In this document: positions 51,809-59,998 of the stretch, one piece after another
How positions within the stretch are numbered: the stretch's first letter is position 1
Layout: the number at the start of each line of letters is the position of its first letter
Origin: BPIH01 sp042408925
GTDB taxonomy: Bacteria; Chloroflexota; Limnocylindria; Limnocylindrales; CSP1-4
Reading direction: 5' to 3'
Length of the DNA: 64,000 nt
Assembly (NCBI GenBank): GCA_042408925.1
Contig: JBHOQO010000012.1
Span: forward strand, 52,802 to 116,801
Position numbers and translations under genes: made by a program
The notes under the pieces: model-generated
Told to the model about the DNA's origin: nothing
The model's database searches: none
Seen by the model: the letters and a program-made list of their open reading frames with translations, nothing else

Positions 51809-51970
51809 CCGGCGGGCGTGTGCTCCGAACACCAAACCGGCTGCACGGCCCGCGCCCGGAGCGGTCGTTCCCGTCGTTCGGTGTTCGGTGCGCATCAAAG
51901 CGGCCGAACCGGGCGATCCAGTGGCCCCCCGCACCCCGGGTTTGGTGTTCACCGCGCACGGCAGTCGGGA
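51809..51970 (-). repeat. Dispersed repeat family 1, copy B (with 12-bp inverted repeats)
   Basis: This is the better-preserved copy of the element at 301-462, in opposite orientation. It is bounded by perfect inverted repeats GAACACCAAACC (51827-51838) and GGTTTGGTGTTC (51939-51950), a 124-bp unit. A related TTCGGTGTTCGGTG lies in the middle (51877-51890). No target-site duplication is obvious. It follows the PCuAC gene stop by about 90 bp, as copy A follows the S41 gene. Flanking similarity extends about 20 bp beyond the inverted repeats on each side. Confidence 0.65.
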
Positions 51971-52011
51971 CCGCACAGACGTTGGGATGCTTACGAGCAC
52001 CGACACCGTCG

Positions 52012-52040
52012 TTGACGCCTGCGGCGCTCGGCCGTACACT
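52012..52040 (+). promoter_or_regulatory. rplU operon promoter
   Basis: TTGACG (52012-52017), a 17-base spacer and TACACT (52035-52040) make a near-consensus promoter. It leaves a leader of about 105 bases before the rplU ATG (52154), long enough for autoregulatory RNA structure, though none was recognised. Confidence 0.7.
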
Positions 52041-52153
52041 CGCTGTTCGCGCCGCGGGCCGTGAAACGGTCGCGGCATCCCCGATCGTCCGCGGAGCCGG
52101 CCGCCGATGGTGGCCGCCGGCCGAGGCCGGACCAGCGCCGAAGCAGAGGATCC

Positions 52154-52935
52154 ATGTACGCAGTCATCGAGACGGGCGGGAAGCAGTACCGCGTCGAGCT
52201 GGGGAGCGTGCTCGAGGTCGAGCGCCTCGACGTCGAGCAGGGCCAGGCGGTGACCCTCGACCGCGTTCTGCTCGTCGCCGACGAGGGCGAGGCGGCGATC
52301 GGCCGACCCGTCGTCCCGAACGCGACCGTCGAGGCCGAGGTCGTCCGCCAGGCCCGCGGCGAGAAGATCGACGTCTTCAAGTACCGGCCGAAGGCCCGCC
52401 GGCGGGTCAAGAAGGGGCACCGCCAGGAGCTGACGGTCCTCCGGATCGCCGACATCCGCTACAACGGCCGGAGCGCGGCCGAGCTCGCCCGCCGGGCCGA
52501 GGAGGCGGCGAAGACGGAGCGCCAGCGCCTCGAAGAGGCCGCCGCCCGCCAGGCCGCCGCCGACCGGGAGCTGGCGGCCCGGCTCGCCGCGAAGCGGAGC
52601 GCCGCCGCTGAGCCGACGAAGCCCGCTGAGCCGACGAAGCCCGCTGAGCCGACGCCGACCCCGGGTCCGGCGCCCGAAGGCGACGCGGGATCCTCGATCT
52701 CGGCCGAGGCGGAAGCCGCGCCCCCTCGGGGTCGTGGGCGGTCGCCTCGAGGCGCCCGCGCCGCCGAGCCGGCGAGCCCCGCCGAGGCGGGTCCGCCAGC
52801 CGACGCGGAAGTCGAACCCACCCCGAGGCGGCCGCCGAGTCGGCCCCCGCCGGGTCGGAGGGCGAGGCGCCCGCCGCCGAGCGACCGCGCGCCGCCCGCC
52901 GGACGCGCACAACGAAGACGGATAAGGACGAGTAA
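52154..52935 (+). CDS. rplU: Ribosomal protein bL21 with long C-terminal extension; apparent frameshift
   Basis: The first 103 residues are bL21 (MYAVIETGGKQYRVELGS, VFKYRPKARRRVKKGHRQ, LTVLRIADI). They are followed by an Ala/Glu/Pro/Lys-rich extension that includes a repeated AEPTKP unit. The frame as given has no stop until 53314, running through rpmA. After CCCC at 52821-52824 the neighbouring frame becomes strongly G/C-third-position biased and acidic (EAAAESAPAGSEGEAPAAE). It ends naturally RTTKTDKDE at TAA 52933-52935, five bases before rpmA. One missing C in that run would restore the frame. The end given here assumes this shift. Confidence 0.85.
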
Positions 52936-52940
52936 CCACG

Positions 52941-53234
52941 ATGGCCCACAAGAAGGCAGGCTCCAGCTCGAAGAACGGCCGCGATTCCGTCGGCCAGCGA
53001 CTCGGTGTCAAGGTCGGCGACGGCCAGCTCGTCCCGGCCGGCTCGATCCTCGTTCGTCAGCGGGGGATGACGTTCCTCGCCGGGAGCGGGGCCGCCCTCG
53101 GCCGCGACTACACGGTCTTCGCCACCGTCACCGGGCGGGTGCGGTTCGAGTACGCCCGGAAGGACAAGAAGCGGGTCCGGGTCGTGCCCGAGGTGATCGA
53201 GTCGAGCCCCCAGCCGACGGCGGTCGGCGCCTGA
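52941..53234 (+). CDS. rpmA: Ribosomal protein bL27
   Basis: The 97-residue bL27 starts MAHKKAGSSSKNGRDSVGQRLGVK and contains GSILVRQRGMTFLAGSGAALGRDYTVFA, standard for the family. It lines the peptidyl-transferase entrance of the 50S subunit. There is no cleavable Firmicutes-type N-extension. It follows rplU by five bases (if the frameshift is corrected), and TAACCACG separates them. Confidence 0.97.
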   Translation: MAHKKAGSSSKNGRDSVGQRLGVKVGDGQLVPAGSILVRQRGMTFLAGSGAALGRDYTVFATVTGRVRFEYARKDKKRVRVVPEVIESSPQPTAVGA

Positions 53235-53310
53235 CCTCGGCCGCGCCTTCGCCGGCCCGGTCAGCGCCCTGGCGCACCGCCGCGCCGTCCGCACCCCCAT
53301 TGGAGCAGCC

Positions 53311-53529
53311 ATGAAGCCCGACATCCACCCGAAGTACTACGAGGCCCGGGTCCACTGCGGGACCTGCGGGACGGAGTTCGTGGTCGGGAGCACCCGCCCC
53401 GAGCTCCGGGTCGACGTCTGCAGCAACTGCCATCCCTTCTACACCGGCAAGCAGACGATCATCGACACGGCCGGCCAGGTCGAGCGCTTCCAGCGCCGCC
53501 TCGAGCGCCAGGTCCGCGCCGGCGCCTGA
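53311..53529 (+). CDS. rpmE: Ribosomal protein bL31, zinc-binding form
   Basis: This 72-residue bL31 has the KPDIHPKYYEARVHCGTCGTEF start and the second pair of ligands in VDVCSNCHPFYTGKQ, so all four zinc cysteines (two CxxC motifs) are present. It ends with a basic tail. It follows rpmA by 76 bp and precedes the DUF1385 gene. The zinc form suggests a zinc-independent paralogue might exist elsewhere for zinc shortage. Confidence 0.97.
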   Translation: MKPDIHPKYYEARVHCGTCGTEFVVGSTRPELRVDVCSNCHPFYTGKQTIIDTAGQVERFQRRLERQVRAGA

Positions 53530-53647
53530 CGGCCGTCCTCGCCGCGCCGATCCGCCGCCTCGGTCGCGTCCCCCGTCGCGGGCCCGGTAGCCGGCCATCG
53601 GTACCGGGCCGCGGTTCCCGCTCGCCGAGCTCGCGCGTCCCGCTCGG

Positions 53648-53653
53648 TAGACT
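53648..53653 (+). promoter_or_regulatory. -10 box close to the DUF1385 start
   Basis: TAGACT ends nine bases before the ATG at 53663. No Shine-Dalgarno sequence lies between them, so the message is probably leaderless or nearly so. The -35 region is not clear. Confidence 0.4.
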
Positions 53654-53662
53654 CATGCCGAG

Positions 53663-54664
53663 ATGAATCGTCCCTCGTACGGCGGTCAGGCCCTCATCGA
53701 AGGCGTCCTCATGCGGGGCCGCGACGCCGTCGCCGTCGCCCTCCGCCATCCCGACGGTCGGATCGTCTGGGCGACCGAGCGCCTCGACTCGGGGTTCCAC
53801 GGCAGTCGCTGGGCTCGCCTCCCGCTCGTCCGGGGCCTCGTCGTCCTCTACGAGACCCTCGTCGTCGGGACCCGCTGGCTCGTCCGCTCGGCGAACGTCG
53901 CGGCTTCGGCCGAGGGCGTCGAGCTCGGCCGCGGCTCGGTCGCCCTCATGCTCGGCCTGACCCTCGTCGCGGGGATCGGGATCTTCTTCCTCCTGCCCCT
54001 GTTCGTCGCGAGCGTCACGACCGCAGGCCAGTCGAGCGATCTCCTCCAGCACCTCGTTGAGGGGCTCGTCCGGGTCGCCATCTTCCTCGGCTATCTGGCC
54101 CTCATTGCCCAGGCTCCCGACATCCGGCGGGTCTTCCAGTACCACGGCGCCGAGCACATGACGATCCACGCCCTCGAGGCCGGCGACCCCTTCGAGCCGG
54201 CCGCCGTCCGGCGCCATCCGACGGCCCATCCGCGGTGCGGCACCGAGTTCCTCGTCGTCGTCATCGTCCTCTCCATCGTCGCCTTCAGCCTCGTCGGTCG
54301 CCAGGAGGCCCACGTCATGGTCGGCAGCCGCCTCCTCCTCATCCCGGTCATCGCGGCCGTCGGCTACGAGCTCCTCCGCCTCGGCGCCCGGTACCGGCGG
54401 AACCCGATCGTCCGGTTCGTCATGGGGCCGGGGATCCTCGTCCAGCGGATCACGACCCGCCAGCCGACCGACGACATGATCGAGGTCGCCATCGTCGCCA
54501 TGGAGGAGGCGCTCCGAGCCGACGGCCAGCCGCTGCCGGCGGGAGCGGGTCGCCTCGAGCGGGCCCCGCTCGCGGGCACCGGCACCGAGGCGCCCGCCCG
54601 GGAGGGTGGGACCAGGCCGACGGAATCGGCCGAGACCCCGATCGCCCCGGCCAACGACCCATGA
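53663..54664 (+). CDS. DUF1385 membrane protein
   Basis: This 333-residue protein belongs to DUF1385 (YqhQ-like): YGGQALIEGVLMRGRDAVAVALR at the N-terminus, RWARLPLVRGLVVLYETLVVGTRWL, four or five membrane segments, and the conserved FQYHGAEHMTIHALEAGDPF and HPRCGTEFLVVVIV. The function of the family is unknown; it often neighbours rpmE and prfA, as here. A Pro/Glu/Thr-rich tail of about 60 residues is present. Its stop overlaps the prfA start (ATGA), so the genes are coupled. Confidence 0.92.
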   Translation: MNRPSYGGQALIEGVLMRGRDAVAVALRHPDGRIVWATERLDSGFHGSRWARLPLVRGLVVLYETLVVGTRWLVRSANVAASAEGVELGRGSVALMLGLTLVAGIGIFFLLPLFVASVTTAGQSSDLLQHLVEGLVRVAIFLGYLALIAQAPDIRRVFQYHGAEHMTIHALEAGDPFEPAAVRRHPTAHPRCGTEFLVVVIVLSIVAFSLVGRQEAHVMVGSRLLLIPVIAAVGYELLRLGARYRRNPIVRFVMGPGILVQRITTRQPTDDMIEVAIVAMEEALRADGQPLPAGAGRLERAPLAGTGTEAPAREGGTRPTESAETPIAPANDP

Positions 54665-55767
54665 GCGGCTTCGAGGCGACCCTCGCCGACGTCGCCGAGC
54701 AGTACGACGCCCTCCAGGCCGAGCTCGCCCGTCCCGAGACCGCCGCCGACCCGGCCGCGATCCGCCGGATCGGCCGCGAGCTCGCTCGCCTCGAGCCGGT
54801 CGTCGAGGCGTACCGGCGCCTCGAACGGGTCCGCGACGAGCTTCGCGAGGCGCGGCGCCTCCGGGACGAGGAGGCCGACGAGGAGTTGCGGGACCTCGCC
54901 CGAGAGGAGGTGGAGCGGCTCGAGGACGCCGAGGGGCGCCTCCTCGAGGAGCTCCGCCTGCTCTTGCTGCCGCGGGATCCGAACGACGAGCGGAGCGTCA
55001 TCATGGAGATCCGGGCCGGAGCGGGCGGCGAGGAAGCCGCCCTGTTCGCCGCCGACCTCCTCCGGATGTACCTCCGCTACGCCGAACGGCGGCGCTGGCG
55101 AACCGAGCTCCTCCATCTGAACGAGACTGGCATCGGCGGCGTCAAGGAGGCGATCGTCCGGATCGACGGCGAGGGCGCCTACTCACGGCTGAAGTTCGAG
55201 GGCGGCGTCCACCGCGTCCAGCGGATCCCGGTCACCGAATCGGCGGGCCGGATCCACACCTCGACGGCGACCGTCGTCGTCATGCCCGAGCCCGAGGCCA
55301 TCGACGTCGAGATCGACGAGGAACGCGACCTGCGGATCGACGTCAAGCGCTCGTCGGGACCCGGCGGTCAGTCGGTGAACACGACCGACTCGGCGGTCCG
55401 GATCACCCACCTGCCGACCGGCCTCGTCGTCGAGATCCAAGACGAGAAGAGCCAGCACAAGAACAAGGCGAAGGCCCTCGCCGTCCTGCGGGCCCGCCTC
55501 TACGAGCGCGAGCTCGAACGGCAGCGGGCGGCCGAATCGGCCACCCGCAAGAGCATGGTCGGCGGCGGCGAGCGGGCCGAGAAGATCCGGACCTACAACT
55601 TCCCCCAGGATCGGGTGACCGACCACCGGATCGGGCTCGACCTCCACAACCTGCCGGCGGTTCTCGACGGCGAGCTCGACCGCCTCATCGACGCCCTCGC
55701 CACGACCGAACAGGCCGAGCGGCTCCGGGCCCTCGGCGAGGAGAACGACGGGAATGGCCTCCACTGA
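54661..55767 (+). CDS. prfA: Peptide chain release factor 1
   Basis: RF1 recognises UAA and UAG. The 368-residue protein has the N-terminal coiled helices, MEIRAGAGGEEAALFAADLLRMY, the anticodon tripeptide PVT in QRIPVTESAGRIHTS (typically PxT) and catalytic GGQ in SSGPGGQSVNTTDSAVRITH. ATG 54661 shares four bases with the DUF1385 stop. The debranching enzyme gene begins 14 bases before its stop, which places that gene between prfA and prmC, the methylase that modifies the GGQ. Confidence 0.97.
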   Translation: MSGFEATLADVAEQYDALQAELARPETAADPAAIRRIGRELARLEPVVEAYRRLERVRDELREARRLRDEEADEELRDLAREEVERLEDAEGRLLEELRLLLLPRDPNDERSVIMEIRAGAGGEEAALFAADLLRMYLRYAERRRWRTELLHLNETGIGGVKEAIVRIDGEGAYSRLKFEGGVHRVQRIPVTESAGRIHTSTATVVVMPEPEAIDVEIDEERDLRIDVKRSSGPGGQSVNTTDSAVRITHLPTGLVVEIQDEKSQHKNKAKALAVLRARLYERELERQRAAESATRKSMVGGGERAEKIRTYNFPQDRVTDHRIGLDLHNLPAVLDGELDRLIDALATTEQAERLRALGEENDGNGLH

Positions 55768-58066
55768 GACCGCCACCCCGATCCGCTTCGTGCCGGCGCC
55801 GCCGGTCGAGGTCATCGTCGCCACCGACCTCGGCTCGGTCGCCGTCCTCAAGCACGGCAATCTCTTCCTCCTCACCGACCAGTTCGGCGACATCCACCCC
55901 GACACCCGGGGCCTCGGCCTCTACGAGGGCGACACGCGCCTCCTTTCCACCTCGATCCTCCGAGTCAACGGCTATCGGCCGGCGATCCTCCAGCCCCCCG
56001 TCGGGGCCGCCTACGAGGACGCCATCGAGCTGACGAACCCGGAGCCCCGACGCGACCTCGGGGCGAAGCTCGACCCCCTCGCCCTCGTCCACCGCTCCAT
56101 CGGGATCCGCCGCGAGCGGGTCGTCGCCGGCTTGCTGCGGGAGCGGGTCCGCCTCGTGAACTACGCCGAGGGGCGGGCGCGGGTGATCCTGACCCTCGAT
56201 CTCGCCGCCGACCTCGTCGACATCTTCGAGGTTCGCGGTTGGACCCGCTCACGGCGGGGGACCCACCTGCCGATCGGGATCCACGACGGGCTCGGGCGGG
56301 TCGTCTTCCGCTACGACGGCCTCGACGGGGTCCGCCGTCTCGTCCACGTTGCCCTCGACGGGAATCCGGCGCTCGCCCCGACCCCGGAGGGCACGATCCG
56401 GGCGACCTGGCAGTGGTCGATCCCGCCGGGCGGCGAGCGGCAGGTCGAGTGGCACGTCTGGTCCGAGTACCAGGAGCTCACGGGCACCCCGGCTGAGGGC
56501 GGGGAGCCCGGCGCAACCGAGGCCGCCGAGTCCGGAGCGGCGGCCCGGGGCGCGGCAGCCACCGAGGAGGCGGCCGCCCTCGCCCTCTTCGGCCCGGTCC
56601 CCCGGCTCCGCGACGCCGAGGCCGGCGCCGCGTACCGGGCCTGGTGGCGCGGCGCGACCGAGATCGAGTCCGACAACGAGCTCTTCAACCTGACCCTCCA
56701 GCGCTCGACGACCGACCTCCGCCTCCTCGTCAACGACGGTCCTGATCGCCGGGAGTGGCACCTCGCCGCGGGCATCCCGTGGTTCGTTACCCTCTTCGGC
56801 CGGGACTCGATCATCACCGCCCTCCAGGTCCTCGCCTTCCGGCCCCAGATCGCCTACGCGACCCTCGAGGTTCTGGCCGCCCGCCAGGCGACGGCCCTCG
56901 ACCCGGAGCGGGATGCCGAGCCCGGCAAGATCCTCCACGAGCTCCGGACCGGCGAGCTCGCCGCCATCGGCGAGCTGCCCCACACGCCCTACTACGGCTC
57001 GGTCGATGCCACGCCGCTGTGGCTCATCCTCCTCGGCGCCACCTTCGACTGGACCGGCGACCGGGCGCTCCTCGACCGCTTCTGGCCAAACGCCCTCGCC
57101 GCCCTCGAGTGGATCGACCGCTGGGGCGACCGCGACGGCGACGGCTTCGTCGAGTACGAGCGGCGCAACCCGACCGGGCTCCTCAACCAGGGCTGGAAGG
57201 ATTCCTCGGATGCCGTCCGCGATCGCCACGGCCGCCTCGCCTCGACGCCGATCGCCCTCGTCGAGGTCCAGGGCTACGTCTACGACGCGAAGCGCCGGAT
57301 GGCCCACCTGGCGGAGGTCCGCGGCGAGAGGGAGCTGGCGGCCCGGCTGGAGCGGGAGGCGGCGGCCCTCCGGGAGCGCTTCGAGGCGGCCTTCTGGGTC
57401 CCCGACCTCCGCTACTACGCGATGGCCCTCGACGGCGCCAAGCGCCAGGCCGACGCGATCACCTCGAATCCGGGTCAGGCCCTCTGGACCGGGATCGTCT
57501 CGCCCGAGCGGGCCCGCCCGGTCGCCGACCGGCTCCTCGGGCCGGGGCTCTATTCGGGGTGGGGGGTCCGGACGTACGCCGCCGGCCAGCCCGGCTACAA
57601 CCCGATCGGCTACCACACCGGGACGGTCTGGCCCCACGACACCTCCCTCATCGCAGCCGGCCTCAAGCGCTACGGCCTCGAGGACGAGGCGAACGAGCTG
57701 ATCAGCCGGGTCTTCGAGGCGGCCCAGGCGTTCCCCGCCTATCGGTTGCCCGAGCTCTTCTGCGGCTTCGAGCGCGATTCGGCGAGCGCCCCGGTCCCCT
57801 ACCCGGTCGCCTGTTCGCCCCAGGCCTGGGCGGCCGGGGCTCCGTTCCTCTTCCTCGAGACGATGCTCGGCCTTCGCCCCCACGCCGAGCGCGGCGAGCT
57901 CGAGCTCCTCCACCCCCGCCTCCCGGCCTGGCTGCGGAGCGTTCGGGTCCGGAATCTCCGGGTCGGGAACGCCCTCGTCGACCTCCTCTTCCATTCCTGG
58001 CGCGGCACGACGAGCGCCGAGGTGCTCCGGAAGGAAGGGGACGTCGCCGTCACGATCCGCCTGTGA
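55754..58066 (+). CDS. Amylo-alpha-1,6-glucosidase (glycogen debranching) family protein
   Basis: This 770-residue protein has an N-terminal GDE_N_bis domain (VLKHGNLFLLTDQFGDIHPDTRGLGLYEGDTRLLS) and a C-terminal (alpha/alpha)6 GH-type barrel: GIPWFVTLFGRDSIITALQ, GELPHTPYYGSVDATPLWLI, RNPTGLLNQGWKDSSDA, SNPGQALWTGIV and YHTGTVWPHDTSLIAAGL. It would remove alpha-1,6 branches or related glucosides in the cytosol. It overlaps prfA by 14 bases and prmC by four, a tight but functionally odd position. An Ala/Glu/Gly-rich insertion lies between the two domains (about 245-275). Confidence 0.93.
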   Translation: MASTETATPIRFVPAPPVEVIVATDLGSVAVLKHGNLFLLTDQFGDIHPDTRGLGLYEGDTRLLSTSILRVNGYRPAILQPPVGAAYEDAIELTNPEPRRDLGAKLDPLALVHRSIGIRRERVVAGLLRERVRLVNYAEGRARVILTLDLAADLVDIFEVRGWTRSRRGTHLPIGIHDGLGRVVFRYDGLDGVRRLVHVALDGNPALAPTPEGTIRATWQWSIPPGGERQVEWHVWSEYQELTGTPAEGGEPGATEAAESGAAARGAAATEEAAALALFGPVPRLRDAEAGAAYRAWWRGATEIESDNELFNLTLQRSTTDLRLLVNDGPDRREWHLAAGIPWFVTLFGRDSIITALQVLAFRPQIAYATLEVLAARQATALDPERDAEPGKILHELRTGELAAIGELPHTPYYGSVDATPLWLILLGATFDWTGDRALLDRFWPNALAALEWIDRWGDRDGDGFVEYERRNPTGLLNQGWKDSSDAVRDRHGRLASTPIALVEVQGYVYDAKRRMAHLAEVRGERELAARLEREAAALRERFEAAFWVPDLRYYAMALDGAKRQADAITSNPGQALWTGIVSPERARPVADRLLGPGLYSGWGVRTYAAGQPGYNPIGYHTGTVWPHDTSLIAAGLKRYGLEDEANELISRVFEAAQAFPAYRLPELFCGFERDSASAPVPYPVACSPQAWAAGAPFLFLETMLGLRPHAERGELELLHPRLPAWLRSVRVRNLRVGNALVDLLFHSWRGTTSAEVLRKEGDVAVTIRL

Positions 58067-59040
58067 GGCCGGTCTCGGTGCCGCCCGCTTCGACCGTCGC
58101 CGACGAGCTCCGGCTCGGGGTCGACCGGCTCCGGGCCGCCGGGTCGGAGACGGCCCGCCTCGACGCCGAGCTCCTCCTCGCCTGGGCCCTCGGCGTCGAC
58201 CGGACGACGATCCTCGCCCACCCCGAAGCGGCGGTCGCCGGCGAGGCGCTGGCAACGTACCGGGCGGCCCTCGACCGCCGGGCGGCCGGCGAGCCGGTCG
58301 CCTACATCCGCGGCCTCAAGGAGTTCTTCGGTCTCGCCTTCGCGGTCGATCGGCGGGCGCTCATCCCGCGGCCCGAGACGGAGCGGCTCGTCGAGCTTGC
58401 CCTCGCCGAGCTCGACCGTCGCCTCGTCGCGGCCCCGCGGCCGGTCGGGAGCCCGAGGATCCGGGTCGTCGACGTCGGGACCGGCGCCGGCCCCATCGTC
58501 GTCGCCCTCGCCGTGACCTTGCGGCGGCGGGGCATGCTCGGCGAGGTCGAGCTCTGGGCGACCGAGGTCGACCCCGGGGCCCTCGAGCTCGCCCGCGAGA
58601 ACGCCGTCGCCCACGCCGTCGCCGATGCCGTGACCTTCGTCCTCGCCGACCTCTTCCCCGACGCGGCGGCACCCTGGGATCTCGTTTGCGCGAATCTGCC
58701 GTACGTCCGCTCGGCGGCCGTCGACGAGCTCCCGATCGCCGCCTCGTTCGAGCCTCGGGCGGCCCTCGACGGCGGTCCCGACGGCCTGGTCGTCATTCGG
58801 CGGCTCGTCGCTCGCCTCCCGGCCGCCCTTGCGCCGGGCGGCGTCGCCCTCCTGGAGATCGGCGCCGATCAGGCAACCGAGGCGGCGTCCCTCGCCGGGG
58901 CGGCGCTTCCGGGCTGGGTCTGGCAGATCGAGCCCGACCTCGCCGGTCTGCCGCGGGTCCTCCGCCTCGAGCGCGGCGACCCGGGTGTTTCGGGCGGCGC
59001 ATCGGGCGCCGCGCGCCCCGCCTCCGGGGCCGATCGATGA
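58063..59040 (+). CDS. prmC: Release factor glutamine methyltransferase PrmC
   Basis: PrmC methylates the glutamine of the GGQ motif in RF1 and RF2. The 325-residue product has the N-terminal helical domain (ARLDAELLLAWALGVDR), the EPVAYIRGLKEFFGLAFAVDRRALIPRPETERLVE block, the SAM-binding VVDVGTGAGPIVVALA, and the catalytic motif, seen here as ANLPYVR rather than the usual NPPY. GTG 58063 overlaps the upstream stop (GTGA); a second GTG at 58078 is possible. A C-terminal Gly/Ala/Ser tail is extra. Its stop overlaps the next ATG. Confidence 0.93.
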   Translation: MRPVSVPPASTVADELRLGVDRLRAAGSETARLDAELLLAWALGVDRTTILAHPEAAVAGEALATYRAALDRRAAGEPVAYIRGLKEFFGLAFAVDRRALIPRPETERLVELALAELDRRLVAAPRPVGSPRIRVVDVGTGAGPIVVALAVTLRRRGMLGEVELWATEVDPGALELARENAVAHAVADAVTFVLADLFPDAAAPWDLVCANLPYVRSAAVDELPIAASFEPRAALDGGPDGLVVIRRLVARLPAALAPGGVALLEIGADQATEAASLAGAALPGWVWQIEPDLAGLPRVLRLERGDPGVSGGASGAARPASGADR

Positions 59041-59993
59041 CCGGCACGGTCCCGGAGGGCCCCGGCGATCGTCGGCCGGAGCCGCGCTTTCCGATCCGCC
59101 TCGTCGCCCTCGACATCGACGGGACGCTCCTCGACCACGACCTCATCCTCCGCGACCGGACCCGGGCCGCGATCCGGGGAGCGGTCGCCCGCGGGGCGAT
59201 CGTCGTTCTGGCGACCGGTCGGATGGCCTCGAGCGTCCGCCCCCTCGCCGAGGCGATCGGGCTCCGGGGACCGCTCATCGCCTACCAGGGCGCCCTCGTC
59301 CGGGAGCTCCCCGAGCCCGGCGAACCGGGTCCCGGGCGGCTCCTCCACCACGAGCCCCTCCCGACCGAGGTGGCAAAGGCGGCGGTCCGCTGGTCGTACG
59401 CCCGCGGGCTCCGGCCCCACCTCAACCATCTGGAGCGCTTCATCGTTCCCGAGGACGACCCGAACGCCGAGGACTACTCGCTCTTCCTCGGCGCCCGGGC
59501 CGAGCTCGTCGACGACCTGGAGGCGGCGATCACCCACCCGGTCACGAAGGTCATCGCCGTCGCCGAGACGCCCCTCCCCGAGGGGACGCTCGCCGCCGCC
59601 CGGGCGGAGTTCGCCGGTCGCGCGTCGCCGACGATCAGCCATCCGCGCTTTCTCGAGTTCGTCGCCCCGGGCGTCTCGAAGGGGCGGGCCGTTCGCTGGC
59701 TCGCCCGGCGGCTCGGCGTCCCCCTCGCGCAGACCCTCGCCGTCGGGGATCAGCACAACGACATCGAGATGCTCCGGGCCGTCGGCCACGGCGTGGCCAT
59801 GGCCGGGGCGCCGGGGGAGGTGAAGGCGGCGGCCCGCTACCTCGCCCCGCCGGTCAGCGAGGAAGGCGCCGCCGAAATCCTCGAGGCGCTCGTCATCCCC
59901 GGACCGGCGGCCGCGGAACGGAACGCCCGGCGCTTCCGTATGTGCGACGATCATGGGGGACCCGCTGAGCAGGGCGAGCAGGGAAGGAGTTGA
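59037..59993 (+). CDS. HAD-superfamily phosphatase, Cof type
   Basis: This 318-residue protein has the HAD motifs of the Cof/YbiV subfamily: nucleophile block ALDIDGTLLDHD, motif II VVLATGRM, lysine in VAPGVSKGRAVRWL and the acidic pair in AVGDQHNDIEMLRAVGHGVAM. Such enzymes dephosphorylate small sugar phosphates or cofactors; the substrate is unknown. It starts at ATG 59037 within the prmC stop (ATGA). Its own TGA lies eight bases before the glyA ATG. Confidence 0.92.
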   Translation: MTGTVPEGPGDRRPEPRFPIRLVALDIDGTLLDHDLILRDRTRAAIRGAVARGAIVVLATGRMASSVRPLAEAIGLRGPLIAYQGALVRELPEPGEPGPGRLLHHEPLPTEVAKAAVRWSYARGLRPHLNHLERFIVPEDDPNAEDYSLFLGARAELVDDLEAAITHPVTKVIAVAETPLPEGTLAAARAEFAGRASPTISHPRFLEFVAPGVSKGRAVRWLARRLGVPLAQTLAVGDQHNDIEMLRAVGHGVAMAGAPGEVKAAARYLAPPVSEEGAAEILEALVIPGPAAAERNARRFRMCDDHGGPAEQGEQGRS

Positions 59994-59998
59994 CACCG

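Noticed and set aside
52061..53314. 417-residue frame reading rplU through rpmA
   Set aside because: The C-terminal part has poor third-position GC and overlaps the clear rpmA gene; a frameshift in the rplU tail explains it better.
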